Source of the DNA: Zunongwangia pacifica
Lineage (GTDB): Bacteria > Bacteroidota > Bacteroidia > Flavobacteriales > Flavobacteriaceae
Assembly: GCF_023499215.1 (NCBI RefSeq)
Contig: NZ_JAKHSK010000042.1
Location: 1 to 35,329, forward strand
DNA length: 35,329 bases
Direction of reading: 5' to 3'
A model generated the notes under the pieces. It saw only the letters and a list, made by a program, of their open reading frames with translations, ran no database searches and was not told the DNA's origin. Position numbers and translations under genes: made by a program. Of the stretch, positions 1 to 7,346 are shown one piece after another (positions within the stretch are counted from its first letter, which is position 1; every line of letters starts with the position of its first letter).

Positions 1-99
1 TTGATAGCGGTGGTCAACAAACTTTTAAAGCAGGCCTTTGCTATTGCTACACAAAAAACCTATTACACCGAAAATAACTTAAATTTATCTTGTATATAA
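1..99 (+). CDS. C-terminal end of a probable IS110-family transposase (partial)
   Basis: An open frame enters from the left edge and stops with TAA at 97-99, leaving 32 residues. The segment AVVNKLLKQAFAIAT followed by a tyrosine-containing tail resembles the last helix of IS110/IS116-type transposases as I remember them. Nothing of the catalytic DEDD or serine motif lies in the window, so the family call rests on this short tail only. The interspersed repeats that follow fit a mobile-element-rich junction. Confidence 0.4.
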   Translation: MIAVVNKLLKQAFAIATQKTYYTENNLNLSCI

Positions 100-105
100 A
101 CACAG

Positions 106-315
106 TTCATCTCGACCGAAGCGGAGAGATCTTTTGTAGATTCTTTTTGAAAATTGAGATTTCTCCGTTTCGCTACGCTCCAGTCGAAATGACTACTATT
201 TACTTATTGCTCATCATTCAGCTTTCTAATACAAATCCCATATCTTTTTCAGCCCAATTATTCAAAAAAGTACGATTCGTCATTTCGAGCGAGGTACGAG
301 TCGAGAAATCTCCTG
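106..315. repeat. Cluster of interspersed palindromic repeats (GTCATTTCGA family)
   Basis: Three related units are visible: a forward unit at about 108-131 (ATCTCGACCGAAGCGGAGAG), an inverted unit at about 153-193, which reads on the minus strand as GTCATTTCGACTGGAGCG then GAGAAATCTC, and a forward unit at about 280-315 (GTCATTTCGAGCGAGGTACG then GAGAAATCTC). The alternating orientation resembles a BIME-type array. Repeats of this kind recur between genes in flavobacterial genomes, from memory. An 89-codon open frame across the area follows the repeats and is not a credible gene. Confidence 0.65.
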
Positions 316-395
316 AAATTTCACTTCATATCAATAAGAACGCGTCCCAAGAGCTATAAATTAGAATGGCAAACCTTATAGTGAGACGAAAAAAA

Positions 396-434
396 ATTAA
401 ACCTCACAGGTTTTAAAAACCTGTGAGGTTTAAT
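396..434. terminator. Perfect 18-bp hairpin downstream of leuS
   Basis: Positions 396-413 and 417-434 are exact reverse complements (core ACCTCACAGG / CCTGTGAGGT) with a 3-nt loop. An A-run at about 389-396 would give a U-run on the minus strand, so it can terminate the leftward leuS transcript, which ends at 487. The long A/T-capped stem also fits a dispersed hairpin repeat; both roles are possible. Confidence 0.6.
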
Positions 435-448
435 GTATTATTAAAAAT

Positions 449-486
449 CAGCTTACAGCTGAAGGCTGAGCGCTAAGAGCTAAAAA
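449..486. repeat. AGCTGAA-type degenerate tandem repeat
   Basis: This short stretch is built of variants of AGCTGAA/AGCTAA (cagctgaaggctgagcgct and so on). A second copy of the same style lies at about 31338-31376 between two other genes. It ends at the leuS stop codon and has no coding potential. Confidence 0.5.
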
Positions 487-3400
487 TTACCCAACAATAT
501 TTACAATCTTACCAGGAACGATAATAACTTTTTTAGGTGTTCTGCCGTCTAATTGTTTCTGAGTACGCTCGTCTGCCATTACCGTTTTCTCGATCTCATC
601 TTTACTCATATCCATTGGTAACTCCATCGTAAAACGCATTTTTCCATTAAATGAAATTGGATAATTTTTAGTGCTTTCTACTAAAAATTGCTCTTCAAAC
701 TCTGGATACGTAGCGGTTGAAATTGATTCTGAATGTCCCAACTTACTCCATAATTCTTCAGCTATATGCGGCGCATAAGGCGCAATAAGCACCGCTAAAG
801 GCTCTAAAACTTCACGGCTGTTACATTTTTGTGCACTTAACTCGTTCACGCAAATCATAAACGTAGATACCGATGTATTGAAGCTGAAATTCTCGATATC
901 TTCAGTGACTTTTTTGATGGTTTTATGCAATGTTTTTAAAGCATCTGCTGAAGCTTTCTCCTCAGAAACAAAAAAAGTCTGTTCCCCTCCTTCGGAGGGG
1001 TTAGGGGAGGAATAATATAATTTCCAAAGCTTTTTAAGGAAGTTATGCACTCCGGTGATCCCGGCGGTATTCCATGGTTTTGCCTGGTCGATAGGCCCAA
1101 GGAACATTTCGTACATTCTTAAAGTATCGGCACCAAAATCTTCACAAATATCATCTGGATTAACCACATTATATTTAGATTTCGACATTTTTTCCACCTC
1201 TCTACCTACAACATAAGCTCCGCTTTCTTCAGTAACAAACTCAGCATCCTTAAACTCTGGTCTCCAGTTTTTAAAAGCTTCAACATCTAACTCATCTGAA
1301 GAATTAACAAATTCTACAGGGATATGAGTATAATTTACAGGCATACCAAGAATCAATTCACCCTTATCAATTCTTTCTTTTAAGTTTATATCTACATCCC
1401 TGTCAATTATCTTTTCTAATGAATCACTTCCTTCAGCTAAAGTTTCAATGTATACTTCCTTTGGAATAAACACTAACTTCCTATCTACAATTACCTCTTT
1501 AGTAAACTTATTAATAATGGAATAATAAGTATAGTACCCAAAAGCACTGGTCCCAAGAATCATTCCCTGGTTGATCAGCTTTTTAAAAGGTTCTTCTACT
1601 TTTAAATATCCGCGATCTTTTAAGAATTTAGTCCAGAATCTCGAATATAGTAAATGCCCGGTGGCATGTTCACTTCCTCCGATATACAAGTCTACATTTT
1701 CCCAGTAATCTAATGCCGCTTCAGAAGCAAAAACCTCATCGTTCCCGGCATCCATATAACGGAATAAATACCAGCTACTACCAGCCCAACCTGGCATTGT
1801 GTTCAATTCTAAAGGAAATATATCCTCCCCTTCCCCCTCCAAAGGAGGGGCTACGACTTTATTTAATTTTCTATTCCAAAACCATTTCTTTGCGTTTCCT
1901 AATGGCGGCTCACCGGTTTCGGTTGGAAGATATTTTTCAACTTCTGGCAAATGCAATGGTAAATACTCTACATCAATCATTTGCGGCAAACCATTTACAT
2001 AATATACAGGAAATGGTTCTCCCCAATAACGCTGGCGAGAAAATACTGCATCTCGTAATCTATAATTGGTTTTTCCATAACCCGCGCCTATTTCTTCTAA
2101 TTTAAGAATCGCTTTTTGCAGTGCCTCTTTATATTCTAATCCGCTTAAAAAATCTGAATTTGCGATTACCGTTCCTTCTTTTCCGCTGTGTGCTTCTTCA
2201 GAAATATCAGCATTTTCAAAAATATCTTTAATAGGAATTTCAAAATGCTTGGCAAAATCATAATCACGCTGGTCGCCACATGGCACAGCCATTACCGCTC
2301 CGGTCCCATAGCCTGCCAACACATAATCTCCAATCCAGATCGGGATCGGTTCTTTGGTAAATGGATGCTCGGCATAAGCCCCGGTAAAAGCTCCGGATAT
2401 CGTCTTTACATCGGCCATTCGCTCACGTTCACTACGCTTTGCCGTCGCTTCGATATACGCTTCTACTTCTTCGCGCTGCGCATCCGTAGTGATTTCTTTT
2501 ACCAGATCGTGCTCTGGCGCAAGCGTCATAAACGTTACTCCAAAAATCGTATCAGGTCTAGTCGTGAACACCTTAATCCCCCTAGCCCCCGAAGGGGGAA
2601 TATTGCTTTCGTTTTCCTGATCTGAATAATCCTTTAATTGTGCTAAATTATTACTGATTTTCTCAAGAACAGTCTCAATCCCCCCTAAAACTTCCTCATT
2701 TTTAAATCTTAAAACTTCGAAACCGCTGTCTGCAAGAATTTTTGTTCGTTCTTCATCATATTCTTTAGTCTCCTTATGAATTCCGCCATCGACCTCAATC
2801 ACTAATTTCTTTGAAAGACAAACAAAATCTACAATAAAATCATCTATTAAGTGCTGTTGCCTAAATTTATAGCCGTCCAGTTGCTTATTTCTAAGTTGAG
2901 ACCATAGTGCGGCTTCTGCTTCGGTTGGATTTTTTCTATTTTCTTTTGCCTTTTCAATTAGAAGATGGGAGTTATTGCCTCCCGTCATATAACCGGGTTT
3001 TGCTTTCTCTTCCCCTTTGGGGAAGGATAGGATGGGGAATTCAACTATTGCCCCAACTGATTTTCCGATCCAGTTACGCTGACTTTCCTTTAAACTATCT
3101 GTCCAATCCAGCTTTTCCAAACCATTAAGCAAACGCTCTGCAAAAGCAGAAATCCGCATGCTCCACTGGGTCATTTTCTTACGAATTACCGGATAACCAC
3201 CACGTTCTGAAACGCCATTTATAATCTCGTCGTTTGCCAATACCGTTCCCAGTTGCGGACACCAGTTTACTTCGGTTTCAGCAAGATAAGTCAATCGATA
3301 TTTCAGTAAAATTCGTTGTTTTTCTTCGGAAGAAAATTTGTTCCAGGCTTCGGCTGAGAAATCCTCTATATCATCATCGCAAGCCGCTTTTACTCTAGTA

Positions 3401-3906
3401 TTTCCTTCCGCAGCGAAAATTGCTGAAAGTTCAGAAACAGGTCGGCTTTTATCAGCTTCCAGATCATACCAGGATTCAAAAAGCTGAATAAATATCCATT
3501 GCGTCCATTTGTAATATTCCGGATTACTAGTACGCACTTCCCTACTCCAATCGAAACTAAATCCAATTTTATCTAATTGCTCACGATATCTCGCAATATT
3601 ATCTTTGGTCGTGATGGCAGGATGCTGCCCGGTCTGGATCGCATATTGCTCTGCCGGAAGCCCAAAACTATCATAACCCTGAGGATGCAACACATTAAAA
3701 CCTTTATGGCGTTTGTAGCGCGCATAAATATCACTGGCAATATATCCCAGCGGATGCCCAACGTGCAAACCGGCTCCCGATGGATAAGGGAACATATCGA
3801 GTACGTAGTATTTTGGTTTCTCTGAGGAATTGGAGGCTTTAAAAGTTTGGTTTTCTGCCCAATACTTTTGCCATTTGGCTTCAATTTTGTTGAAGTTGTA
3901 GTTCAT
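487..3906 (-). CDS. leuS: Leucyl-tRNA synthetase with an inserted DUF559 domain
   Basis: A cytosolic class I synthetase that charges tRNA-Leu with leucine. HVGH (residues 48-51) is the HIGH signature and KMSKS (906-910) the second ATP signature. The CP1 editing domain carries TTRPDT (448-453) and GYGTGAVMAVP followed by GDQRDYDFA. The C-terminal anticodon-binding region is present. At 1139 residues it is roughly 200 longer than the usual 920-950 of Bacteroidetes LeuRS. The excess is a 154-codon block (about residues 290-443) with a complete DUF559 nuclease-like domain, between NWIGKSVGAIVEF and KVFTTRPDT at the start of CP1, plus two short repeat-encoded inserts near residues 686 and 966. No stop or frameshift breaks the frame, so the enzyme is probably functional. 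A TTG/TAnnTTTG promoter lies upstream; a hairpin follows the stop. Confidence 0.97.
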   Translation of the reverse strand: MNYNFNKIEAKWQKYWAENQTFKASNSSEKPKYYVLDMFPYPSGAGLHVGHPLGYIASDIYARYKRHKGFNVLHPQGYDSFGLPAEQYAIQTGQHPAITTKDNIARYREQLDKIGFSFDWSREVRTSNPEYYKWTQWIFIQLFESWYDLEADKSRPVSELSAIFAAEGNTRVKAACDDDIEDFSAEAWNKFSSEEKQRILLKYRLTYLAETEVNWCPQLGTVLANDEIINGVSERGGYPVIRKKMTQWSMRISAFAERLLNGLEKLDWTDSLKESQRNWIGKSVGAIVEFPILSFPKGEEKAKPGYMTGGNNSHLLIEKAKENRKNPTEAEAALWSQLRNKQLDGYKFRQQHLIDDFIVDFVCLSKKLVIEVDGGIHKETKEYDEERTKILADSGFEVLRFKNEEVLGGIETVLEKISNNLAQLKDYSDQENESNIPPSGARGIKVFTTRPDTIFGVTFMTLAPEHDLVKEITTDAQREEVEAYIEATAKRSERERMADVKTISGAFTGAYAEHPFTKEPIPIWIGDYVLAGYGTGAVMAVPCGDQRDYDFAKHFEIPIKDIFENADISEEAHSGKEGTVIANSDFLSGLEYKEALQKAILKLEEIGAGYGKTNYRLRDAVFSRQRYWGEPFPVYYVNGLPQMIDVEYLPLHLPEVEKYLPTETGEPPLGNAKKWFWNRKLNKVVAPPLEGEGEDIFPLELNTMPGWAGSSWYLFRYMDAGNDEVFASEAALDYWENVDLYIGGSEHATGHLLYSRFWTKFLKDRGYLKVEEPFKKLINQGMILGTSAFGYYTYYSIINKFTKEVIVDRKLVFIPKEVYIETLAEGSDSLEKIIDRDVDINLKERIDKGELILGMPVNYTHIPVEFVNSSDELDVEAFKNWRPEFKDAEFVTEESGAYVVGREVEKMSKSKYNVVNPDDICEDFGADTLRMYEMFLGPIDQAKPWNTAGITGVHNFLKKLWKLYYSSPNPSEGGEQTFFVSEEKASADALKTLHKTIKKVTEDIENFSFNTSVSTFMICVNELSAQKCNSREVLEPLAVLIAPYAPHIAEELWSKLGHSESISTATYPEFEEQFLVESTKNYPISFNGKMRFTMELPMDMSKDEIEKTVMADERTQKQLDGRTPKKVIIVPGKIVNIVG
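984..1010 (-). repeat. C/G palindromic repeat R1 inside leuS
   Basis: The hairpin arms are 984-990 (CCCCTCC) and 994-1000 (GGAGGGG), followed by the tail TTAGGGGAGG. Read on the minus strand this is tail CCTCCCCTAA then hairpin, the same direction as leuS. It encodes SSPNPSEGGEQT, an extra loop between KLWKLYY and the conserved TLHKTIKK region. Confidence 0.8.
1824..1850 (+). repeat. C/G palindromic repeat R2 inside leuS
   Basis: The tail CCTCCCCTTC is followed by arms 1834-1840 (CCCCTCC) and 1844-1850 (GGAGGGG) with an AAA loop. It is nearly identical to R1 but in the opposite orientation. In the leuS frame it encodes VVAPPLEGEGEDI, just before the conserved FPLELNTMPGWAG. Confidence 0.8.
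2577..2598 (+). repeat. C/G palindromic repeat R3, one boundary of the DUF559 block
   Basis: The tail TCCCCCTAG (2577-2585) precedes the hairpin CCCCC-GAA-GGGGG (2586-2598). It is translated as IPPSGARG immediately before KVFTTRPDT of the editing domain. Confidence 0.75.
3009..3038 (-). repeat. C/G palindromic repeat R4, other boundary of the DUF559 block
   Basis: The hairpin CTTCCCC-TTT-GGGGAAG (3009-3025) precedes the tail GATAGGATGGGGA (3026-3038). On the minus strand it reads as tail TCCCCATCCTATC then hairpin, the opposite orientation to R3. It is translated as PILSFPKGEE right after the LeuRS segment GAIVEF. Confidence 0.75.
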
Positions 3907-3987
3907 TTTTCGTTATTTCTAAAGTTCCTAACGGAATCTATTTCTGGGAATTCACTTGAATCCTGTATCTATCTTAAACAATTCCCG

Positions 3988-4018
3988 CAAATTTACAATT
4001 TTAAACCAGTCGCAGCAA
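3988..4018 (-). promoter_or_regulatory. leuS promoter (Bacteroidetes TTG / TAnnTTTG type)
   Basis: On the minus strand TTG (4018-4016) is followed after 20 bp by TAAATTTG (3995-3988), matching the Bacteroidetes -33/-7 consensus. This predicts transcription from about 3981 and a leader of roughly 75 nt. Confidence 0.6.
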
Positions 4019-4104
4019 TTAAGAATGGAAATAGGTTTAGCTAGATAGTTGCTGGTTTACGATTGACAGCAGTTAGTGTTTAATAATTAGAAAATATTGA
4101 TGAG

Positions 4105-4125
4105 ATGCTGAATCGAGTTCAGCAT
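4105..4125. repeat. Short palindrome in the leuS-panE gap
   Basis: ATGCTGAA (4105-4112) and TTCAGCAT (4118-4125) form an 8-bp stem with a 5-nt loop, flanked by a GAG/GAC context typical of small flavobacterial repeats. The rest of 4019-4272 is repeat-like and AT-rich, with no coding signal. Confidence 0.45.
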
Positions 4126-4272
4126 GACAAGGAGATTCAGCCTTCAATATTTATAATCATGATTCTTGATTCTTTAATCTTGTTTCCTTTTTACCACAAA
4201 AAAACTTATTTTCTCAAGTCTAAACTCTAACAGCGCAGCGATCTCAATTCTAACTTCTAAAAACAAAGCGGT

Positions 4273-5199
4273 CTACCCCCTTCTCGCTTCCTTTTCCATC
4301 GGTAATAATGCACGATAAATAAATTCATTCACCAGAGTTTCAATTCCTAATTTCTTTCCCTGTTCTACGATATAACCGTTAAAATTCCCTAATTCTGAAG
4401 GACGGCCTGCCATGATATCCCGCTGTGTAGAAGCTGTTGCCGTCATCCCCTGATTCCCGATAAACTGAAACAACTGTGCTACATCTTCATCATTAAAATC
4501 AACTCCTTTTGCCTGTGCGATTGCCTGAATTTCGAGTCCGGTTTTCTTTAAAATATCCTGTAAATAATCATCCTGCCACATTTTACCAATACCCACCCGG
4601 GTTAAACCTCCCAAACCACTTACCGTAGCAATAAAGGCAAACTTTTTCCAGATGGCTTTATAAATATCGTCTGTAACAATTCCTTTAATACCAGCATTAT
4701 TAAAAATTTCCTTTAATTTTAAAACCCGATCTGATTTTTCATTATCCATTTCTCCAAAAACAATCTCGGGTTCAAGGTAAAAATGATTAATGACTCCCGG
4801 CGCCTCTTTTTTACTGTAAATTTTACAAAGACCGGCCAAAATATTTTTTTCAGGAATTACTTCCCGAAGCTTTTCCATATTATCGGTGCCATTTTGCAAT
4901 GGTAAAACCATAGTTTCCTTGGTAATTATCGATTTTAGGTTTTTTGCGGCATCTTTTATCTGCCAGGATTTTAGTCCTAAAATCACCAGATCAGGAGAAT
5001 GAACTTTGGTAATATCATCGGTTACTTCAGCTGGATTCACCTCAAAATCACCATTTATACTTTTCACCCTAAGTCCGTTTTCTTTGATTGCCTTTAAATG
5101 TTCGTTTCTGGCTATAAAAGTTACCTCCTGCCCAGCTTTTGCCAGTCGGCCACCAAAGTAACCTCCAACTCCACCGGTTCCATAAATAAGAATTTTCAT
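4273..5199 (-). CDS. panE: 2-dehydropantoate 2-reductase
   Basis: Probable ketopantoate reductase (PanE/ApbA family), which reduces 2-dehydropantoate to pantoate with NADPH for pantothenate and CoA synthesis. The N-terminus MKILIYGTGGVGGYFGGRL is a Rossmann dinucleotide-binding loop. The catalytic-lysine region appears as YKAIWKKFAFIA, and the C-terminal domain includes MTASTQRDIMAGRPSE, which fits the family's substrate-binding segment. At 308 residues it has the usual length. It is monocistronic between leuS and the divergent ftsX. Related paralogues act on other 2-ketoacids, so the substrate is inferred from family membership. Confidence 0.88.
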   Translation of the reverse strand: MKILIYGTGGVGGYFGGRLAKAGQEVTFIARNEHLKAIKENGLRVKSINGDFEVNPAEVTDDITKVHSPDLVILGLKSWQIKDAAKNLKSIITKETMVLPLQNGTDNMEKLREVIPEKNILAGLCKIYSKKEAPGVINHFYLEPEIVFGEMDNEKSDRVLKLKEIFNNAGIKGIVTDDIYKAIWKKFAFIATVSGLGGLTRVGIGKMWQDDYLQDILKKTGLEIQAIAQAKGVDFNDEDVAQLFQFIGNQGMTATASTQRDIMAGRPSELGNFNGYIVEQGKKLGIETLVNEFIYRALLPMEKEARRG

Positions 5200-5284
5200 C
5201 GTTTCAATTTTCCGTTTTCTGAAGTAGGAGCATTTAAGCTCAAAATTTTAATAGCATTTTTACAAAAAATGAATCTTATTCCTT

Positions 5285-5292
5285 CAAATTTA
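5285..5292 (-). promoter_or_regulatory. Probable panE -7 promoter box
   Basis: TAAATTTG on the minus strand (5292-5285) matches TAnnTTTG exactly, with an imperfect TTTA in the -33 position. The predicted leader is about 80 nt. Confidence 0.45.
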
Positions 5293-5382
5293 CGCTTATC
5301 AGAATAATTAGTAAAGTTTGGGCGTTAAGAAAGTCTGGAAACCGTTTACTTTATTATTTTTACAAAAAATTGGTAGCTGTTT

Positions 5383-6261
5383 ATGAGTACATCGTTTGAA
5401 CGATATCAAAAGCGACGTTTAATTTCATCTTACTTTTCCGTAGTGCTAAGTATCGCACTGGTACTTTTTCTACTGGGAATGTTAGGTTTACTGGTATTAA
5501 ATACCAAAAAGGTAGCCGATCATTTTAAGGAACAAATTGCCATCACCGTTTATTTTAACGATGATGCAAAAGATGATGTTATGCAAAATCTTACCAAAAG
5601 TTTAGATACGGCGTCGTATACAAGATCGGTAACTTTTGTATCTAAAGAAGAAGCGGCGAAGCAAACCAAAGAAGCCATTGGTGAAGATTTTATGGAATTT
5701 CTGGATTATAATCCGCTTCAAAATTCTATCGATGTGTATATGAATGCCGACTTTGTTTCTTCTGAAAAAGTAGAGGAAATTGCTGCCAAACTTTCAGAAA
5801 ATAGTGCCGTAGATGAAGTTGCTTACGATAAACCCCTAATTTCTTTGCTGAATAACAATCTTAAGAAAATTAGTTTTTGGGTTTTAATCGTTAGTGCTTT
5901 ATTTACGTTTATAGCCGTTTTACTTATCAATAGTTCTATAAGACTATCGGTTTATTCTAAACGTTTTACGATAAAAACCATGCAAATGGTTGGCGCCACT
6001 AAAGGCTTTATTCGCCGTCCATTTATCTGGAATAGTGTAAAACTGGGAATGATTGGCGCCATGGTTGCCCTTGTAGGGATGGCAGCAGTAATTTATTATT
6101 TAAATAATAGTTTTGCCGAACTAAACCTACTGGCCGATAAAAAACTGATATTAGCTTTATTTGGAGGTGTTTTTTTAACCGGCATTGTAATTACCTGGTT
6201 AAGTACATTTTTTGCAACCACCAGATTTCTAAATTTAAAAACAGATGAGCTTTATTATTAA
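5383..6261 (+). CDS. ftsX: Cell division protein FtsX, permease-like
   Basis: An inner-membrane partner of the FtsE ATPase that activates septal peptidoglycan hydrolysis. Layout: short cytoplasmic N-terminus, TM1 about 20-42, a periplasmic extracellular domain of about 120 residues, then three further membrane segments near 166-186, 222-241 and 257-277. The cytoplasmic loop VYSKRFTIKTMQMVGATKGFI is typical of FtsX. At 292 residues it has normal length. ftsE is not adjacent, which is common in Bacteroidetes. It is the first gene of a tightly packed rightward run (17 nt to the next gene). Confidence 0.93.
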   Translation: MSTSFERYQKRRLISSYFSVVLSIALVLFLLGMLGLLVLNTKKVADHFKEQIAITVYFNDDAKDDVMQNLTKSLDTASYTRSVTFVSKEEAAKQTKEAIGEDFMEFLDYNPLQNSIDVYMNADFVSSEKVEEIAAKLSENSAVDEVAYDKPLISLLNNNLKKISFWVLIVSALFTFIAVLLINSSIRLSVYSKRFTIKTMQMVGATKGFIRRPFIWNSVKLGMIGAMVALVGMAAVIYYLNNSFAELNLLADKKLILALFGGVFLTGIVITWLSTFFATTRFLNLKTDELYY

Positions 6262-6278
6262 AGCTAAAATCATAAAAC

Positions 6279-6533
6279 ATGAGCAATAACACCAAGCCCC
6301 AACAACAGGACAAAAATTTTATTTTCGGTAAAAAGAATTACAAATTTATGTTTATCGGTCTGGCAGTCATCGCTTTGGGATTCATTTTGATGGCAGGTGG
6401 CGGTAGCGACGATCCTAACGAATTCAATGAAGCTGTTTATAATTTTCAGCGCATTCGCCTTGCCCCAACCATTGTTTTAATTGGTTTCGGAATTCAGGTT
6501 TATGCCATTTTAGTAAACCCAAACAAAAAATAA
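6279..6533 (+). CDS. DUF3098 small membrane protein
   Basis: An 84-residue protein of unknown function, recognised by its position between ftsX and uppP and by two membrane segments (about 24-41 and 61-80) joined by GGGSDDPNEFNEAVYNFQRI. This fits the DUF3098 family, which is largely restricted to Bacteroidetes. A polar, Q/N/K-rich N-terminus precedes the first helix. Constant linkage to ftsX and uppP suggests a role in cell envelope assembly or division, but no activity is known. It lies 17 nt after ftsX and 3 nt before the uppP start. Confidence 0.85.
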   Translation: MSNNTKPQQQDKNFIFGKKNYKFMFIGLAVIALGFILMAGGGSDDPNEFNEAVYNFQRIRLAPTIVLIGFGIQVYAILVNPNKK

Positions 6534-6536
6534 AAT

Positions 6537-7331
6537 TTGGATACTTTAGACGCCATCATCCTGGGGATTATTCAGGGATTAACTGAATTTTTACCCGTTT
6601 CTTCCAGCGGACATTTAGAATTAGGAAAAGCCATTTTAGGAGACAGCAGCCTTCCCGAAGAGTCTATGATGTTTACCGTTGTGCTCCATTTTGCTACAGC
6701 TTTAAGTACGATTGTCGTTTTTAGAAAAGACATTTTCAAGATTTTTAAAGGTCTTTTTCAGTTTAAATGGAATGAAGAAACACAGTTTTCAGCCAAGATT
6801 ATCATTTCAATGATTCCGGCTGCCCTTATTGGTGTTTTCTTTGAAGATTATTTAGAAGAACTTTTTGGCGGCAGCGTTATCTTTGTTGGTTTTATGCTAA
6901 TCATTACCGCACTTTTATTATGGCTGGCCGATAAAGCAAAAGACACCGGGAAGCCGGTAAGTTTTATGAACGCTTTTGTAATTGGTGTTTCACAAGCTAT
7001 TGCCATGCTACCGGGAATTTCACGTAGTGGTTCTACCATTTCGACTTCGGTTCTTTTAGGGAACGATAAAACAAAAGCAGCACGTTTTTCATTTTTAATG
7101 GTCGTACCATTAATATTTGGTAAAATTGCCAAAGATTTGATGGATGGTAATATTACCGAAGAATCGGTTGGCGGATCTCATCTTATTATTGGTTTCTTGG
7201 CGGCATTTTTATCGGGATTGATTGCCTGCACCTGGATGATCTCTTTGGTTAAAAAAAGTAAACTTTCTTATTTCTCAATCTACTGTTTTATCGTTGGGAT
7301 CATTGCAATCGCCTTTGGGTATTTTGCATAA
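6537..7331 (+). CDS. uppP: Undecaprenyl-diphosphatase
   Basis: An integral membrane phosphatase (BacA/UppP) that dephosphorylates undecaprenyl diphosphate, recycling the lipid carrier for peptidoglycan and surface polysaccharides; it is linked to bacitracin resistance. Both signature regions are present: GLTEFLPVSSSGHLEL (residues 14-29) with the catalytic glutamate, and PGISRSGSTISTSVLLG (159-175) with the conserved arginine. At 264 residues with about eight hydrophobic segments it is full length. The start is TTG at 6537, giving MDTLDAIILG as expected; no upstream ATG fits. It is 3 nt after the DUF3098 stop, so translation is probably coupled. Confidence 0.95.
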   Translation: MDTLDAIILGIIQGLTEFLPVSSSGHLELGKAILGDSSLPEESMMFTVVLHFATALSTIVVFRKDIFKIFKGLFQFKWNEETQFSAKIIISMIPAALIGVFFEDYLEELFGGSVIFVGFMLIITALLLWLADKAKDTGKPVSFMNAFVIGVSQAIAMLPGISRSGSTISTSVLLGNDKTKAARFSFLMVVPLIFGKIAKDLMDGNITEESVGGSHLIIGFLAAFLSGLIACTWMISLVKKSKLSYFSIYCFIVGIIAIAFGYFA

Positions 7332-7346
7332 AAGAGAGCATAAATT

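Larger units (their letters stand above)
2577..3038 (-). mobile_element. DUF559 nuclease domain island bracketed by inverted C/G palindromes
   Basis: This block is exactly 462 nt (154 codons). Inside lies a full DUF559 domain (LeuRS residues about 313-427) of the Vsr-like / PD-(D/E)XK nuclease group. Its likely active-site residues are intact: VDF with D360, IEVDGGIH with E371, D373 and H377, then YDEER and EVLRFKNEE. An ATG at 2988 (M307) could mark the old start of a free-standing gene. The left boundary is R3 and the right boundary R4, with hairpins facing inward and tails outward, so the ends are inverted relative to each other. There are no intein splice motifs. Standalone DUF559 proteins are common in bacteria. 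That this one arrived as a mobile unit is inference. Confidence 0.7.

Noticed and set aside
90-359. 89-codon open frame near the left end
   Set aside because: It is created by the palindromic repeats at 106-315 and has no protein-like features.
2577-3038. The LeuRS insert as an intein
   Set aside because: There is no Cys/Ser at the first splice position, no terminal His-Asn, and no Hint-fold blocks; the domain is DUF559 only, with repeat-encoded edges.
2577-3906. Assembly chimera of leuS with a separate DUF559 gene
   Set aside because: The frame is open on both sides, the insert is a whole number of codons, and the flanking LeuRS sequence is continuous, which a chance chimera would rarely give.
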